A DNA stretch of 64,000 bases, from positions 6,820,001 through 6,884,000 of the forward strand of contig OZ014416.1 of NCBI GenBank assembly GCA_963965975.1, in the 5' to 3' direction. Shown here piece after piece: positions 11,170 to 21,782 of the stretch (positions within the stretch are counted from its first letter, which is position 1; the number at the start of each line of letters is the position of its first letter). The position numbers were made by a program, and so were the translations under genes. The notes under the pieces are model-generated. The model saw nothing but the letters and a program-made list of their open reading frames with translations. It searched no databases and was not told the DNA's origin. The stretch is from Xestospongia bergquistia. Lineage: Eukaryota; Porifera; Demospongiae; Haplosclerida; Petrosiidae.

Positions 11170-12329
11170 ACATGCTAGACCCTGAACTGATCAATGGACA
11201 AAATTAACATATTATTTTTTGGTAGTGCATGACTAGGTTTTTTTGTAATGTTTTAGTTTTAGGCTTTTTGTTTGAACTTGTTTAAGTAGAATTAACTTCT
11301 TTTCTAAAAGTTGTTTCATTGAAATAATATTTTGGAAAGAAGTTTAATAAGCTACTATTAATAATGATGAGTACATTCATGACTAATAGATGAAATGTTA
11401 ATAATTGCTATACATAAAGTTCAGAACCTAATATAATGGATCTATAGTTTATAAAAATAAGTAATGCAAAGCAATGATTCTAACAATCTATTCATAATTA
11501 CAATGACTAGATCTCCATTATAAAATTAAAACCAGTTGTACACAAAACCTATATATCTATAATAAAGTCAGTCTAAAGCTAGATGAATGCATGAATTATG
11601 CCCAAACTTTATACCTAATTTTTGTAAAACGAAATGGGACAAATGAGCCTTGTCATTTTTTTCATATTCAAAGGAAAGGGATTCAATTAAATATTTGTGA
11701 GCATAAAAGATCATGAGAGAATTTAATCTTACCTGAGTCATCGTGGAGTGCAATTACAACAATTCATTTTCCTTTATTATAACTTTGTCATAAGTCTATA
11801 TACAGCTATAGTAAATACACCTTTATAAAATTCACTTGATAAACTTAACAACCTGTACACATATTTTACCTGTTTACTAATACTTTAACATCATATCTTG
11901 CCAAATATAGGGACTAATGAGTCTCATACTCATATATAATATAAACCTGTATTGAAATATCTAAAATTAAATAACTGGTATTGACTACTTCCTGTAATAT
12001 TATTGACATTGGGTTATGTCCATGCCAATTATAATATATATACACTCACTTCATGTATCAAATCTTGTTATAATAATCTGTGTAATGTTTGGTGTCAGGA
12101 GTGCAGCATAAGCCAGGAAAACAAGTTTCAAGTTTGAACACTGAATATCTATTTAAATGAAGCTTCTAATATAAAAGAAATTTAAGAATTGCGTAATAGA
12201 CACTATTCGCAATGAGGGGTTAATTTTTATGCTGCTGAGATTGCACGAACTAGGTCATGTGAGATTCGGAATGATTACCTTAACATTTCAAGCCTGTGAA
12301 GACTTTAAGTAGTGTTTCAAAACAAACTT
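11170..12329. other. Crystallin 1 3' flank and LITAF-A upstream region
   Basis: Bases 11170-11340 match the 3' UTR of crystallin 5 (55421-55560), so gene and trailer were duplicated together. Bases about 11560-11770 belong to a downstream block that recurs after other crystallin copies (31.46, 44.38, 46.56 and 55.9 kb). Open frames in it are not conserved as protein. No other gene is seen. Confidence 0.6.
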
Positions 12330-12746
12330 ATGGAACAGCAGCCGTTATTGAGCAAGCCTCAAGGGCCTAGCTATGGCAATGAACCTCCACCTATAGTAGG
12401 GTACTCAGCTCCGGCTTCTCAAGATACTCCCCCAGTTTACGAAGGTCAACCCCAATCTGTTCCAGTGATGCAGACGGTCATATTAAGCCAGCAAATAGTG
12501 TACTTTGGACAAAGATCTATTCCAATACGTTGTCCTAACTGCCAGCATGAAGTAGTGACTGAACTCAGTTATCAATCTGGTGTGCTAACTTGGCTTGCTG
12601 TATTAGTAATGTTCATTCTGGGTTTTGCCATACTTTTTACTTGGTTTTGTTGTTGTATTCCGTTTTGTATAAAAGGTCTAAAAGATGTAAAACACACATG
12701 TCCTCACTGTCGTCATGTTTGTGGAGTTTATGAAAGGCTATCTTAG
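12330..12746 (+). CDS. LITAF-domain protein A (SIMPLE/LITAF-like)
   Basis: Single-exon gene for 138 residues. LITAF proteins sit monotopically on the cytosolic face of late endosomal/lysosomal membranes and link to ubiquitin ligases and ESCRT. The N-terminus is proline-rich, with a WW-domain ligand PPVY at residues 34-37. The LITAF domain runs from about 66 to 136: zinc cysteines CPNC (68, 71) and CPHC (124, 127) flank a hydrophobic stretch of about 28 residues (LTWLAVLVMFILGFAILFTW), and it ends in the typical HVCGVYERLS. I chose the ATG at 12330 and not the one 18 bp upstream because paralogues also begin MEQQPLL. An AATAAA at 12788-12793 probably serves polyadenylation. Confidence 0.9.
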   Translation: MEQQPLLSKPQGPSYGNEPPPIVGYSAPASQDTPPVYEGQPQSVPVMQTVILSQQIVYFGQRSIPIRCPNCQHEVVTELSYQSGVLTWLAVLVMFILGFAILFTWFCCCIPFCIKGLKDVKHTCPHCRHVCGVYERLS

Positions 12747-12879
12747 CTAGAGAAATGAAATAAATAAACTCTTTATCTTTATTATTCAATAAAACTATAT
12801 AGTTATTTGTCTTTTTATATTAATGCTTTATAAAGTGTATCTTCTTTGTCAAATGACGTTTGGTGTGTAAATTGCATGA

Positions 12880-13095
12880 TTCCTGAACAGCCCTCCCTGA
12901 GGGATAAATTTGGATGGCCCAGGTAGGGGGCAAGCTTTCATTCTAATTAGATTCACAGGACACGCCTCTCAGTAGTACTCTCGTCCGCAGATGCCCACTC
13001 GCTATTGGGGGAATTGAGTGCAATCCTCAGAACCTAGTCTAAATATGGCAATGAGCTTCCACCTGCTGTAGGGTACCAGATATCCAGAAGGATAT
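12880..13095 (+). pseudogene. LITAF-like gene remnant (promoter and N-terminal piece)
   Basis: Bases about 12885-13000 resemble the upstream region of LITAF-D (around 16970-17080; shared GGCTGGCCCAGGTAGGG-like text). Bases about 13020-13080 resemble the proline-rich start of LITAF-A (shared CTATGGCAATGA-like and GTAGGGTAC words). The frame is broken and no LITAF domain follows, so this is a dead fragment. Confidence 0.6.
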
Positions 13096-13417
13096 GCTTG
13101 AAGATATCCTATAAAGGGATGTCGAAAGGTCTCATCTCCCTGTGAGAATAAGCTTCTTTAATAACAGCACTAACCTATTTTAAAATTTTGAGAATTGTAT
13201 ACATCAATGTACAAAAGCCGAAAGCAGACATTCCATTCTACATTGTAATTTCATATTCTACTTTGCAGTTTTCCAAATTTATATCTCCTTTTCCATCAAT
13301 CAAGGGAATATTATTTTAACAATAAAAATCCTATACCCCCCACGCTGCTAACTGGAAACATGTCGCTTCAGTACATTCTAAGGGATGGTTAATTCTGATA
13401 CAAGAAAGAACGGATTA

Positions 13418-13719
13418 GTCCCATAATGTCTAATCCCAGAATGTCTAATCCCATAATGTCTAAGAAGAGCAAGGTGGTGAGACATGAGGAGACCATCAAG
13501 AAATTGATAGAAGAGTTCACAGGAGGCATCAGAACATTAGAATCATTTTTATCTAGTTTAAGCCATTGTGTAGTTTCTTTTGATTACTAACTTGTGCTGA
13601 ACTCTTTATAGATACACTTAGATTAATTAACACTATGTTAACATTAAATTAACACTAGTTAGACATTTTGGGACACTTCCACATTTCCTTAGACATTATG
13701 GGATTAGACATTATGGGAC
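13418..13719. mobile_element. MITE with terminal inverted repeats (302 bp)
   Basis: The left end reads GTCCCATAATGTCTAATCCC and the right end is its reverse complement. Each end also carries one or two further internal copies of the ATGTCTAATCCCA word. No transposase frame lies inside. No clear target-site duplication was found, so the superfamily is open. Confidence 0.75.
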
Positions 13720-14034
13720 GAACCCAAAAAAACACGCAGATGATAGACTCAATGTAGAGTCTATAAATGAATGACAAAGTGAGAGCTAACAATGAACTTT
13801 TTGTTACTTACCTATTTTGTTAGTATAATAATGTGTATGTGGAGAAAGATTTTTGACAATATTTATCAAATACTTTTGCCAATATTGTTGATTCTATTTC
13901 AGGACAGTATCCATTTTAACTCTGTCAACAGTAATATTATTAAATTTTTTATTATTATATACACATACCGTGAAAGTACTGATTTTGTTAAAAGTTTAAT
14001 GAAGTATATAGTACATAGTCTCCAATGTAACCCA

Positions 14035-14345
14035 GGAAGATCAACCTCAATCTGCTAGCAGTGTTCCAGCAATATAAACTGTCATGGCAAGCCAGCAAAG
14101 AATGTAATTTGGACCTAGAGCTATTGTTGTTTTAACTGCCAGCACATTCAAAGTAGTGACAGATCTCAGTTATCAATCCTGTGTGCATGTGTGCTGACTT
14201 AGTCATGGCTTGCAATAGGAGCTATGTTCATTCTTGGTTTTGGCAAATTTGTTATTTGTTTTTCCTGTATAAAAGGTATAATAGATGCCATACACATATG
14301 TCCAGTCATCACATTTGTGGACTTAAGCAAAAGCTATCTTAGCTA
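14035..14345 (+). pseudogene. Degenerate LITAF-like pseudogene
   Basis: Recognisable as a decayed relative of LITAF-C: it keeps AACTGCCAGCA (CPNC region), GTAGTGACAGATCTCAG, the GTATAAAAGGTATAATAGATG region, a damaged second cysteine motif and the closing AAAGCTATCTTAGC. Several stops and indels interrupt the frame. Upstream sequence from about 13900 also matches the 5' flank of LITAF-C, showing that the whole gene was once duplicated. Confidence 0.85.
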
Positions 14346-14575
14346 GAGATGATATTAAACAGACTCTTGATTAGTCTTAATTCAGTAGAGCACATTTCTT
14401 GTTTATCTCTTCATATCATTGTTTTATAACTTGTATTTTCTTTATATAACATTCAAATCATTTTTATTACGGAAATTGCATAGGATGCATTCAGCCCCTC
14501 CCTTAGAATTTGGGTGGCTAATTACTAATAACGGAACGCCCTTCCCGAAAGCTAAAGAATTTCTGATAGAGCGAT

Positions 14576-14980
14576 ATGGATGAACAACCTTTGTTGCACG
14601 AGCCTAAGCCATCAGCTCCTGAAACAGATTATTACGGCGAACCTGCTCCTCCTCCAGTAGACTATCCTCCTCCCCAAAGTGTTCCTCCTCCTTATATTGT
14701 ACCAGCTGATGCTCCATCAATACAGAATGTCATATTGAACCAACAAGTTATATTTGGAGCAACTCCAGTTCAACTACGTTGTCCTAACTGCCAGAAAGAT
14801 ATCATTACAAATATCTACTATGATGCTGGTTTGTTAACTTGGATTTCTGTACTGGTTTTGTTGTTACTTGGTTTTTGGCCTTGTTGTTTAATCCCACTTT
14901 GTATTGATGCTTTAAAAGATGTCACGCACACTTGCCCTAGCTGTGATCATGTTTGTGGACAGTACAAAAGGATTAGTTGA
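14576..14980 (+). CDS. LITAF-domain protein B
   Basis: Single-exon gene for 134 residues starting MDEQPLLHEP. The proline-rich N-terminus carries a PPPY motif (37-40), a potential WW-domain ligand for NEDD4-type ubiquitin ligases. The LITAF domain has CPNC (69, 72) and CPSC near the C-terminus around a hydrophobic membrane-inserting stretch (LLTWISVLVLLLLGFWPCC), and ends HVCGQYKRIS. It is closer to copy D than to A or C (shared KDIITN and CIDALKDVTHTCPSC-type text). Its trailer (15000-15640) matches the region downstream of copy D, so gene plus flank were duplicated. Confidence 0.9.
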   Translation: MDEQPLLHEPKPSAPETDYYGEPAPPPVDYPPPQSVPPPYIVPADAPSIQNVILNQQVIFGATPVQLRCPNCQKDIITNIYYDAGLLTWISVLVLLLLGFWPCCLIPLCIDALKDVTHTCPSCDHVCGQYKRIS

Positions 14981-15954
14981 ACTTGAAATCCTTGGAAAGA
15001 CTTATTAGTACTATATAATACAATTTTATTTCTATATCCAACAATACAATGTTTTGTAATTATGATAAACATTTTATTATTTTTGTGAGTAGAAACAAGA
15101 GAGTATACTAGCATATCAAAGAAGAAAATATTAACATTATTAAAATAATATATGAAATGTTTCCTGTATCAAGATTAATAATGTAATAATGAGAACAGTT
15201 CCTACAGCTATGCATTGTTTAATCAAGCATTTCAGATTTTGCACTTGCAGTTATCTCTAGTAATCTACACTGACTTTGGCTTGTAATCTAGACAGCTGGT
15301 GTTGAGTAAGTACATGTTACACAATATTAGAAAATTTAGGAAGTGATCATGGGCAATATTGTGACTGGCACAAACTACCTAATATTGTATACAGTTTTGT
15401 GCAGTAACACTGGCTAGCTATTTTACATACATAACAGTTGTTGATATACTTAATTAGTTGAAATCTTAGAATATTAATATTGTTTTATAAAATGTCGATT
15501 AATTTAACAGTCTAGTCACCATCAATACTAATTGAAGCACCATTATCATTAGTTTTACCTTAACCTCATCAAATGAACATACACTCTATCACCTTGTACT
15601 TCAGGTCTATTTACTATAGACAAGTAACAAAAAGACAATTGAAATAAAAATGTTTCTAATGCAACAATAAGTTATTTGTTAAGTATATTAACTACAGTCA
15701 TAGTGTAAGATCCATATTTTCTAGAATTAAATAAAATATCCTTTTTTTATTAGTTATCACAGGAAGAATTTTAAAATACATTGTATACATGGAAATTTAG
15801 AGAAAAAACGTTAGATATATGATATGATGAAATAAGTGTTACAGGTACAATGAAGAAATTAACCAATCCTTTAAAGGATTTCTTTACCCTATACATTGCT
15901 TCTCACACAACAGTCAATTAGTACAATTTTGTTAGAGATCTATATGTGCTCAGT
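14981..15954. other. LITAF-B 3' flank with a remnant of the dehydrogenase 3' end
   Basis: No intact gene. Bases about 15040-15460 match 17590-17980. Bases about 15490-15640 resemble the final exon region and adjoining exon of the 3-hydroxybutyrate dehydrogenase genes (minus strand; TTTAACAGTC, AATTGAAGCACC and CTTAACCTCATC words), but most exon sequence is deleted. It is a dead leftover of the LITAF-D/dehydrogenase neighbourhood. Confidence 0.65.
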
Positions 15955-16335
15955 ACCACAAAGACCATCCAAATCCAGTTCCTGGTGAAGACGTTGAAAT
16001 AGATGATGAAATACAACAAAGGGTGATATAGTGAGAGGCATTAGGTGTTTGGTGGAACAAAGATGCTAACAGGAAAACTCATTCTTGTGGAAGTTGAAAG
16101 ATATGCAAACACTCCGTTACCAAGTATGGAAAAGTACATCTATCCTGGAAATGTTAATTTACAGAGATGATTGGAGGACCTATTGTGGAATATATGATAC
16201 ACTGACCAAAACTATATACATATCACTGAGAAACCACTCTGTCAATTTGTCAACCCTGATACAGGAGCAAATACACAGTCAATAGGACAATATGGAATCA
16301 GTGTAAACGAATGATGAGGAGAGAACAAACTTTGA
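15955..16335 (+). pseudogene. Merlin/IS1016-type (ISXO2-like) transposase remnant
   Basis: Frame-by-frame reading shows the landmarks of a DDE transposase of the ISXO2-like/Merlin kind: GEDVEIDDE, then VFGGTKMLTGKLILVEVERY, then TPLPSMEKYIYPGN, then DDWRTYCGI, then FVNPDTGANTQSI and a basic tail near KRMMRRE. These lie in different frames and are interrupted by stops, so the element is dead. Terminal repeats were not identified. The element ends where the 264-bp segment shared with 7657-7920 begins. Confidence 0.75.
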
Positions 16336-16565
16336 AGTCCAAGTTTTGTAATGCTTATCTCTCAGAATTTATACGGACAATATTCATCAAAATGCATATG
16401 CGTTTGCAAACATTGTAGATTTCAGGACAGTACCAACTTTAACTCTTTCAACGTTAACGTTTATTAAATTTTAAAATTGTTAACGCCTTTTCTCAAAGCG
16501 AAGCATATATAAGCCAGAAAGATCAACCTCAATCTGCTAGTAGCGTTTCAGCGAAGCAGATCGTC

Positions 16566-16832
16566 ATGATAACCCAGCAAATAATATACTTTGGACCAAG
16601 GCCTATTCCAATACGTTGTCCTAACTGCCAGCATGAAGTAGTGACTGAACTCAGTTATCAATCTGGTGTGCTAACTTGGCTTGCTGTATTAGCAATGTTC
16701 ATTCTGGGTTTTGCCATACTTTTTACTTGGTTTTGTTGTTGTATTCCACTTTGTATAAAAGGTCTAAAAGATGTAAAACACACATGTCCTAACTGTCATC
16801 ATGTTTGTGGAGTTTACCAAAGGCTATCTTAG
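16566..16832 (+). CDS. LITAF-domain protein C, N-terminally truncated
   Basis: An 88-residue frame starting MITQQIIYFG and containing a complete LITAF domain: CPNC, a hydrophobic stretch nearly identical to copy A, CPNC, and the ending HVCGVYQRLS. The proline-rich, PPxY-bearing N-terminus present in the other copies is absent. The homologous upstream bases (16515-16565) contain stops and do not encode it. A TATA-like TATATAAG at 16506-16513 lies about 53 bp before the ATG. It may make a short protein lacking WW-ligand function, or be a recent pseudogene. The strong domain identity with copy A suggests recent duplication or conversion. Confidence 0.65.
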   Translation: MITQQIIYFGPRPIPIRCPNCQHEVVTELSYQSGVLTWLAVLAMFILGFAILFTWFCCCIPLCIKGLKDVKHTCPNCHHVCGVYQRLS

Positions 16833-17097
16833 CTAAAGTGGTGAAATCAACAGATTCTTGATCTGTTTTCAATAGAACATATAAGTTGTTTATCTCTGCA
16901 TATTATTGTTTTATAACTTATCTTTTCTTTATATGATACTCAAATATTTTATGTTGAAGAATACATTCAGACCCTCCCTTAGGGGCCGGGATGGCTAAGA
17001 AATTTGGCTGGCCCAGGTAGGGTGGGCTATACACTAATTAGGTTTACCGGAACACGGTCTCATAAGTCACAAGACTACCTAACTAACTGACGGTGTT

Positions 17098-17502
17098 ATG
17101 GAGCAACAACCTTTGTTGAGCCAACCTCAGCCATCAGCTCCTGCGACAGGTTATGGCTATGGAGCTCCTCCTCCTCAAGTAGACTATCCTGCTACCCAAG
17201 GCGTTCCTCCTCCTCCTTATCAAGGACAACCTGGCGCTCCCCCATCGCAGACCATTGTATTGAACCAAGTTATATTTGGAACAACCCCAGTTCAAGTACG
17301 TTGTCCTAACTGCCAGAAAGATATCATTACAAATATCCACTATGATTCGGGTTTGTTGACTTGGATTTCTGTACTGGTTTTATTCATACTTGGTTTTTGG
17401 TTATGCTGTTGCATCCCACTTTGCATTGATGGTTTAAAAGATGTTACACACACTTGCCCTAGCTGTGGTCACGTTTGTGGACAGCACAAGAGGATGGGCT
17501 AG
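17098..17502 (+). CDS. LITAF-domain protein D
   Basis: Single-exon gene for 134 residues. The N-terminus MEQQPLLSQPQP is rich in Pro, Gly and Tyr, with PPPY (38-41) in a GVPPPPYQG context. The LITAF domain has CPNC, a hydrophobic stretch LLTWISVLVLFILGFWLCCC, CPSC and the ending HVCGQHKRMG. The start is supported by the shared MEQQPLL opening. The upstream region (16970-17090) has a decayed homologue at 12885-13000. The last LITAF copy, it abuts the dehydrogenase/SOD duplication. Confidence 0.9.
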   Translation: MEQQPLLSQPQPSAPATGYGYGAPPPQVDYPATQGVPPPPYQGQPGAPPSQTIVLNQVIFGTTPVQVRCPNCQKDIITNIHYDSGLLTWISVLVLFILGFWLCCCIPLCIDGLKDVTHTCPSCGHVCGQHKRMG

Positions 17503-18035
17503 CTAGTTGATCTTTGACAACTTGTTAGTACTAGTGTAATGCTATTTAATGTTTTATTATTGACCTTTAAGAATCTATATTGACCAATATAATGTTTTGT
17601 AATTATGATTGTAGTTTTGTTTGTGTGAACAGAAACAAGAGAATACACTAACACATCGAAGAAGAGAATATTGATTTTATTAAGGTAGTATGTGACATGC
17701 TTTCCATGTCTAAGCTAAGTTAATATTGCAATAATTAGAGCAGCTCACTACAGCTGTACATCGTATGCTCAAACATTTTAGGTTTTGGTGTCATCTCTAG
17801 TAACCTACATAGACTTTGTTTTGTAGTGTAGACAGCTGATGCTGTGTGACTACACAATATTAGAAAATTTTAGGGAGTGATCACGAGTGATGGTTAGCTA
17901 TAATCTACCTAATATCATATACAGTTTTATGCAGTAATACTGGCTTACTATTTTACATGCATAACAGTATTGTCGTTAATATACTTCAATTGCATGCAAT
18001 GTTAGAATATTGATATTGTTTTATAAAATGTTGGC

Positions 18036-20338
18036 TCATTTAACAGTCAAGCCACCATCAATACTAAGTGAAGCACCAGTGATCTGTTTAGCATCATCAC
18101 TACAAAGAAAGGCCACCATACCACCAATCTACAGAGTGAGAGTGAAACATTGTAACTAAGTATGAGATAATATTCTCAATATTATACCTCTTCTGGTAGT
18201 ATGAACTCTTTTGTGGGTTGTTTTTCAAGAAAAATACTCTAAACAAAGAAAAAAGAAGACTAATACACAAAGAGCATTAATATATAGTATATGGCAGCAA
18301 TGATATGTAATTCAACTTTGAAAAAACACACTTGTATTCATAACCAAACAATGATACAACAAAGATAATACAAGACATCATGTGATTCACAAAATCACAA
18401 CTAACAAAGGAGTGTCTAAACATATATACTATAAGAAGCTAATATCCAATAACATCATAAATGTTGGATCATAAAATTTCAAAACCACTATTAGGTTTAT
18501 GAGATATTAATTACATCAATAATAAATGGCCCATATAATACATCATTATCATTTGGTTTACCTTAGCCTCATCAAATGAACACACTCTTTGAGCAGCAAT
18601 TGCTTGTACATGAGGTCTAGTTACTATAGACAAGTAACAATAAGACAATTGAAATAAAAGCATTTCTAATACATACATCAGCCACATCTAACTACATTAA
18701 GTAGTCATAGTATAAGATCAGTATTTTATTGAATTAAACGAAAACAGTAGTCTTTACGTCATTAGGTATTGAAAAGAGACAATATAAATAATTATAATTA
18801 TTAATAATTAATTTTATATTCATTAGAATTAGAGTTGATTCATGACTTTATCTTAGCAACACACATTTTATTAAGTGCCCAATGATTATTTAAAGGAAGC
18901 ACAAATCTCATTACAAATTAAATGAAAAAAGGGAGGATACATTGTGAGTGTCAACTTATAAGTCATGTCCTTTGATAGATTTCTTAGCCGTTTGTCAAGC
19001 CCATCCCCCTCTCCTCACATGTGCAGGATTTGGTTATTATGGCTGTAACTAATTATTGCCTTCACAATCTATTCTTTGTCAGAAACACTATCAGCATTAT
19101 CACCACATTAAAGGTTACAAGGTCTTATTTTCATACTTACAAGGCGTGAGAACCCATCCTGGACATATAGCATTACATGTGACACCAGTCCCAGCTGTTT
19201 CCAATGCAACGACCTTAGTAAGGCCTATTAGCCCATGTTTACTGGCACAGTAAGCTGACTTATTAACTGAGGCCGTCAAACCATAAGCTGAAGATATATT
19301 AATAATACGACCCCAGCCTAATATAATGTAAAGAAACAATATAAATAGAGTTAACAATAAAATAGTCTTGTATGCAGTATAATTCATTCATCTATTAATG
19401 TCTTCTTGGTCTATCCATTTTTATCTATCCTTCTGTCAATTCATTAATCTATCCATCCACTCGTCTGCTCATTTGTCGATCTATTTTTCCAACTATCCAT
19501 TATATATCACATTCATATCTGACCTCTTTCTTTCATTCCAGTTACTGCTAATCTAGTAGTATGAAAACTAGCTGATAAGTTGACAGTTATGACTTTGTCC
19601 CATTTCTCAGGTGGGAATTCCTCTACAGGAGATACATACTGTATGCCTAGAGACAAATGAAGCATGGACATGACACTAAGTACCATGACATAAAGTGCAT
19701 TAACAATGATTAATATTGAGTGGATTTGTGTAATGTCAATATCATGAATTGAACTAATTCTTTATTGTGATATATGCTTTGTGTCAACATTATATGACAA
19801 AACAAATGGAGTGACTTACTTGCTCTGTGTATAACAACCTATAAAAGTATACAGTCATAATTTTGGCTGTATAATTATTGTATCGTTAATAAAATACAGT
19901 ATGTGACTACCACAAACCATGTCTAAGAATCAAGTATCGGAGACATGCAGTTGGGTTGTATAGTATAGGTCTGTTATATAAGAAAGCAAGTGAGCCACTC
20001 TCATTTATTGTCACATGATTCCGACACAAACTGCACACCAACAGTATACACTGCTTACCAGCATTATTAACTAGTACATCAGGACCTCTACCAAATTTCT
20101 CTTTAATATTTTCAAACATTGTCTCAATATGATTTTGTTCTGATAAATCAGCTGGACAATACTCCACCTTTGGTGATCCTCTCTTAATACATTCTTCAAC
20201 AACACTTCTAATCTGTTCATCAGTTCCAAAGCCGGTTACCACTATCTGATATCCTTTAGAGGCTAATACATGAGCTATAGACTCGCCTATTCCACTAGTT
20301 GAACCAGTTATAAGAGCAACTTTTTCTTTAGTAGACAT
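18036..20338 (-). CDS. Bacterial-type D-3-hydroxybutyrate dehydrogenase, copy 1 (SDR family)
   Basis: NAD-dependent short-chain dehydrogenase likely interconverting D-3-hydroxybutyrate and acetoacetate. Six exons, minus strand: 20059-20338, 19524-19646, 19141-19317, 18562-18623, 18188-18238 and 18036-18128; phases agree and the product is 261 residues, as in bacterial enzymes. Visible motifs: TGSTSGIG (11-18) cofactor loop, NNAG (91-94), Ser144, YCASK with Tyr157 and Lys161, ICPGWVLTP, and the C-terminal SIDGGLTVK. The text is far closer to bacterial polyhydroxybutyrate-cycle enzymes ([31 protein letters not shown]) than to vertebrate BDH1. The ATG at 20338 is chosen; the in-frame codon 12 bp upstream is GTG. 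Copy 1 has Tyr146 and His198 where copy 2 has His and Gln. It starts 78 bp from SOD2 copy 1. Confidence 0.9.
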
Positions 20339-20416
20339 TATATAATCCACTGATGGGAGTGGCTGGAGGAAAGGTCAATCAATTCCTATTACTCTAACCA
20401 CATTTCTCTACTTAAG
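20339..20416. promoter_or_regulatory. Bidirectional promoter, dehydrogenase 1 / SOD2 copy 1
   Basis: 78 bp between divergent ATGs, nearly identical to the segment at 25829-25909. It must carry start sites for both genes. No TATA box is obvious. A CTGGAGGAAAGG purine run and CTAACCAC follow. Confidence 0.6.
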
Positions 20417-21782
20417 ATGTTGTCTATTTTACGAGCTTCTCATCCGTTCAAGGGAACAGGAGTCACTGCTCTGACTTCTCTTTCTCGCCAGAATCACTCA
20501 TTGCCTGAATTACCATACAGATATAACGCACTGGAGCCAGTTATTAGTGGAGAGATTATGGAATTACATCATAAAAAACATCATGCTACTTATGTTAATA
20601 ACTTAAACACTGCTGAAGAACAACTCAAGCAGTGTGTAGATGAAGGTATTAGTTACATTAACATAATCTGTTTATTTACCGAAGTAATGTTTATTAACAA
20701 ACATTCTGGCTACCATACAGGTAGAAAAAGAATCCATACTTCAATTTAAAAATCATATGTATGTATGTGTACATGTTCTAAGGTTTAACGTTTAGGTTTG
20801 TAGGGAGGGATAATATTAAAGGTTCATTCAGTTGAAATTATCAGATTATGTTAGTCATATTGCAATGCTCTCCTGCAACCCCTTAGTAAATGTTAATAAA
20901 GTGTATGTTTCCTGTTGGGCCACCAGACAATTAGTAATTTCTTAAATAATTTCTTAGCTTGAATAATTATTTCATTCAGTAATAATGTTACAGGTAATGT
21001 GGGTGGAGTCATTGCTCTACAGCCAGCCATTAAGTTCAATGGTGGAGGACATATTAATCATTCTATCTTTTGGAACAACCTTTCACCCAATGGAGGAGGA
21101 GAACCACAAGGTAAACTGTTCTTGTAATATAATATTTGATCCAAAGCCTTTCTGTAACAAGGAACACAAATAGCACTAGGAGGATAGATTCCATGCAATT
21201 GATTAAAAGGAATGTAAAGTTTCAAAATAGGATTTAAAGTATAAATTATGTTAACATAAATGGCTTTCTATGTTTCTACACGTGATTTTAGGGCAGCCAT
21301 TGAAAGAGACTTTAGTTCTTTTGATAACTTTAAATCACAACTTTCAGCTAAAACAATTGCAATTCAAGGATCAGGATGGGGATGGCTGGTAAAAATTTAT
21401 ACTAATTAATTTCTTATATCGTTAGAAAGAATGACTAGCATCTATGTTTTTTTTATTAATTTTTAGGGATATAACAAAGAGAGTGGAAGACTACAAATTG
21501 CTACATGTGCCAATCAAGATCCATTACAAGGAACTACAGGTACAAGCAATGACTAGAGTATTTGAATTCCTTCCTAATTATAGTATCTGTATGCATAGGA
21601 CTTCTCAATATTTCACACATCCCTCTAACTGTATAGGTCTGGTTCCCCTTCTTGGTATTGATGTATGGGAACATGCCTATTATCTCCAATATAAGAATGT
21701 ACGACCTGATTATGTTAAGGCTATTTGGGATGTCATCAACTGGCAAGATGTTACTGAAAGATACAGCAATGCTATGACATGA
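20417..21782 (+). pseudogene. SOD2: Mitochondrial Mn superoxide dismutase, copy 1 (acceptor site lost)
   Basis: Five exon-like blocks: 20417-20645, 20994-21110, 21282-21388, 21467-21539 and 21637-21782. Joined they would encode 223 residues with a mitochondrial presequence (about 1-26), metal ligands His51 (MELHHKKHH), His99 (NHSIFW), Asp184 and His188 (DVWEHAYY), all present. However, the base pair before block 3 is AC where copy 2 has AG (CTACAC versus CTACAG), and intron 2 is about 700 bp shorter. The next AG (GATTTTAG, 10 bases inside the exon) would shift the frame. So correct splicing looks impossible by the usual rules and the copy is likely inactive. A non-canonical GT-AC intron or a sequencing error remains possible. 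Confidence 0.75.

Noticed and set aside
13792..14058. 88-codon frame upstream of the LITAF pseudogene
   Set aside because: Its DNA is the decayed 5' flank of a LITAF copy; the frame is not shared with the homologous flank at 16.4 kb.
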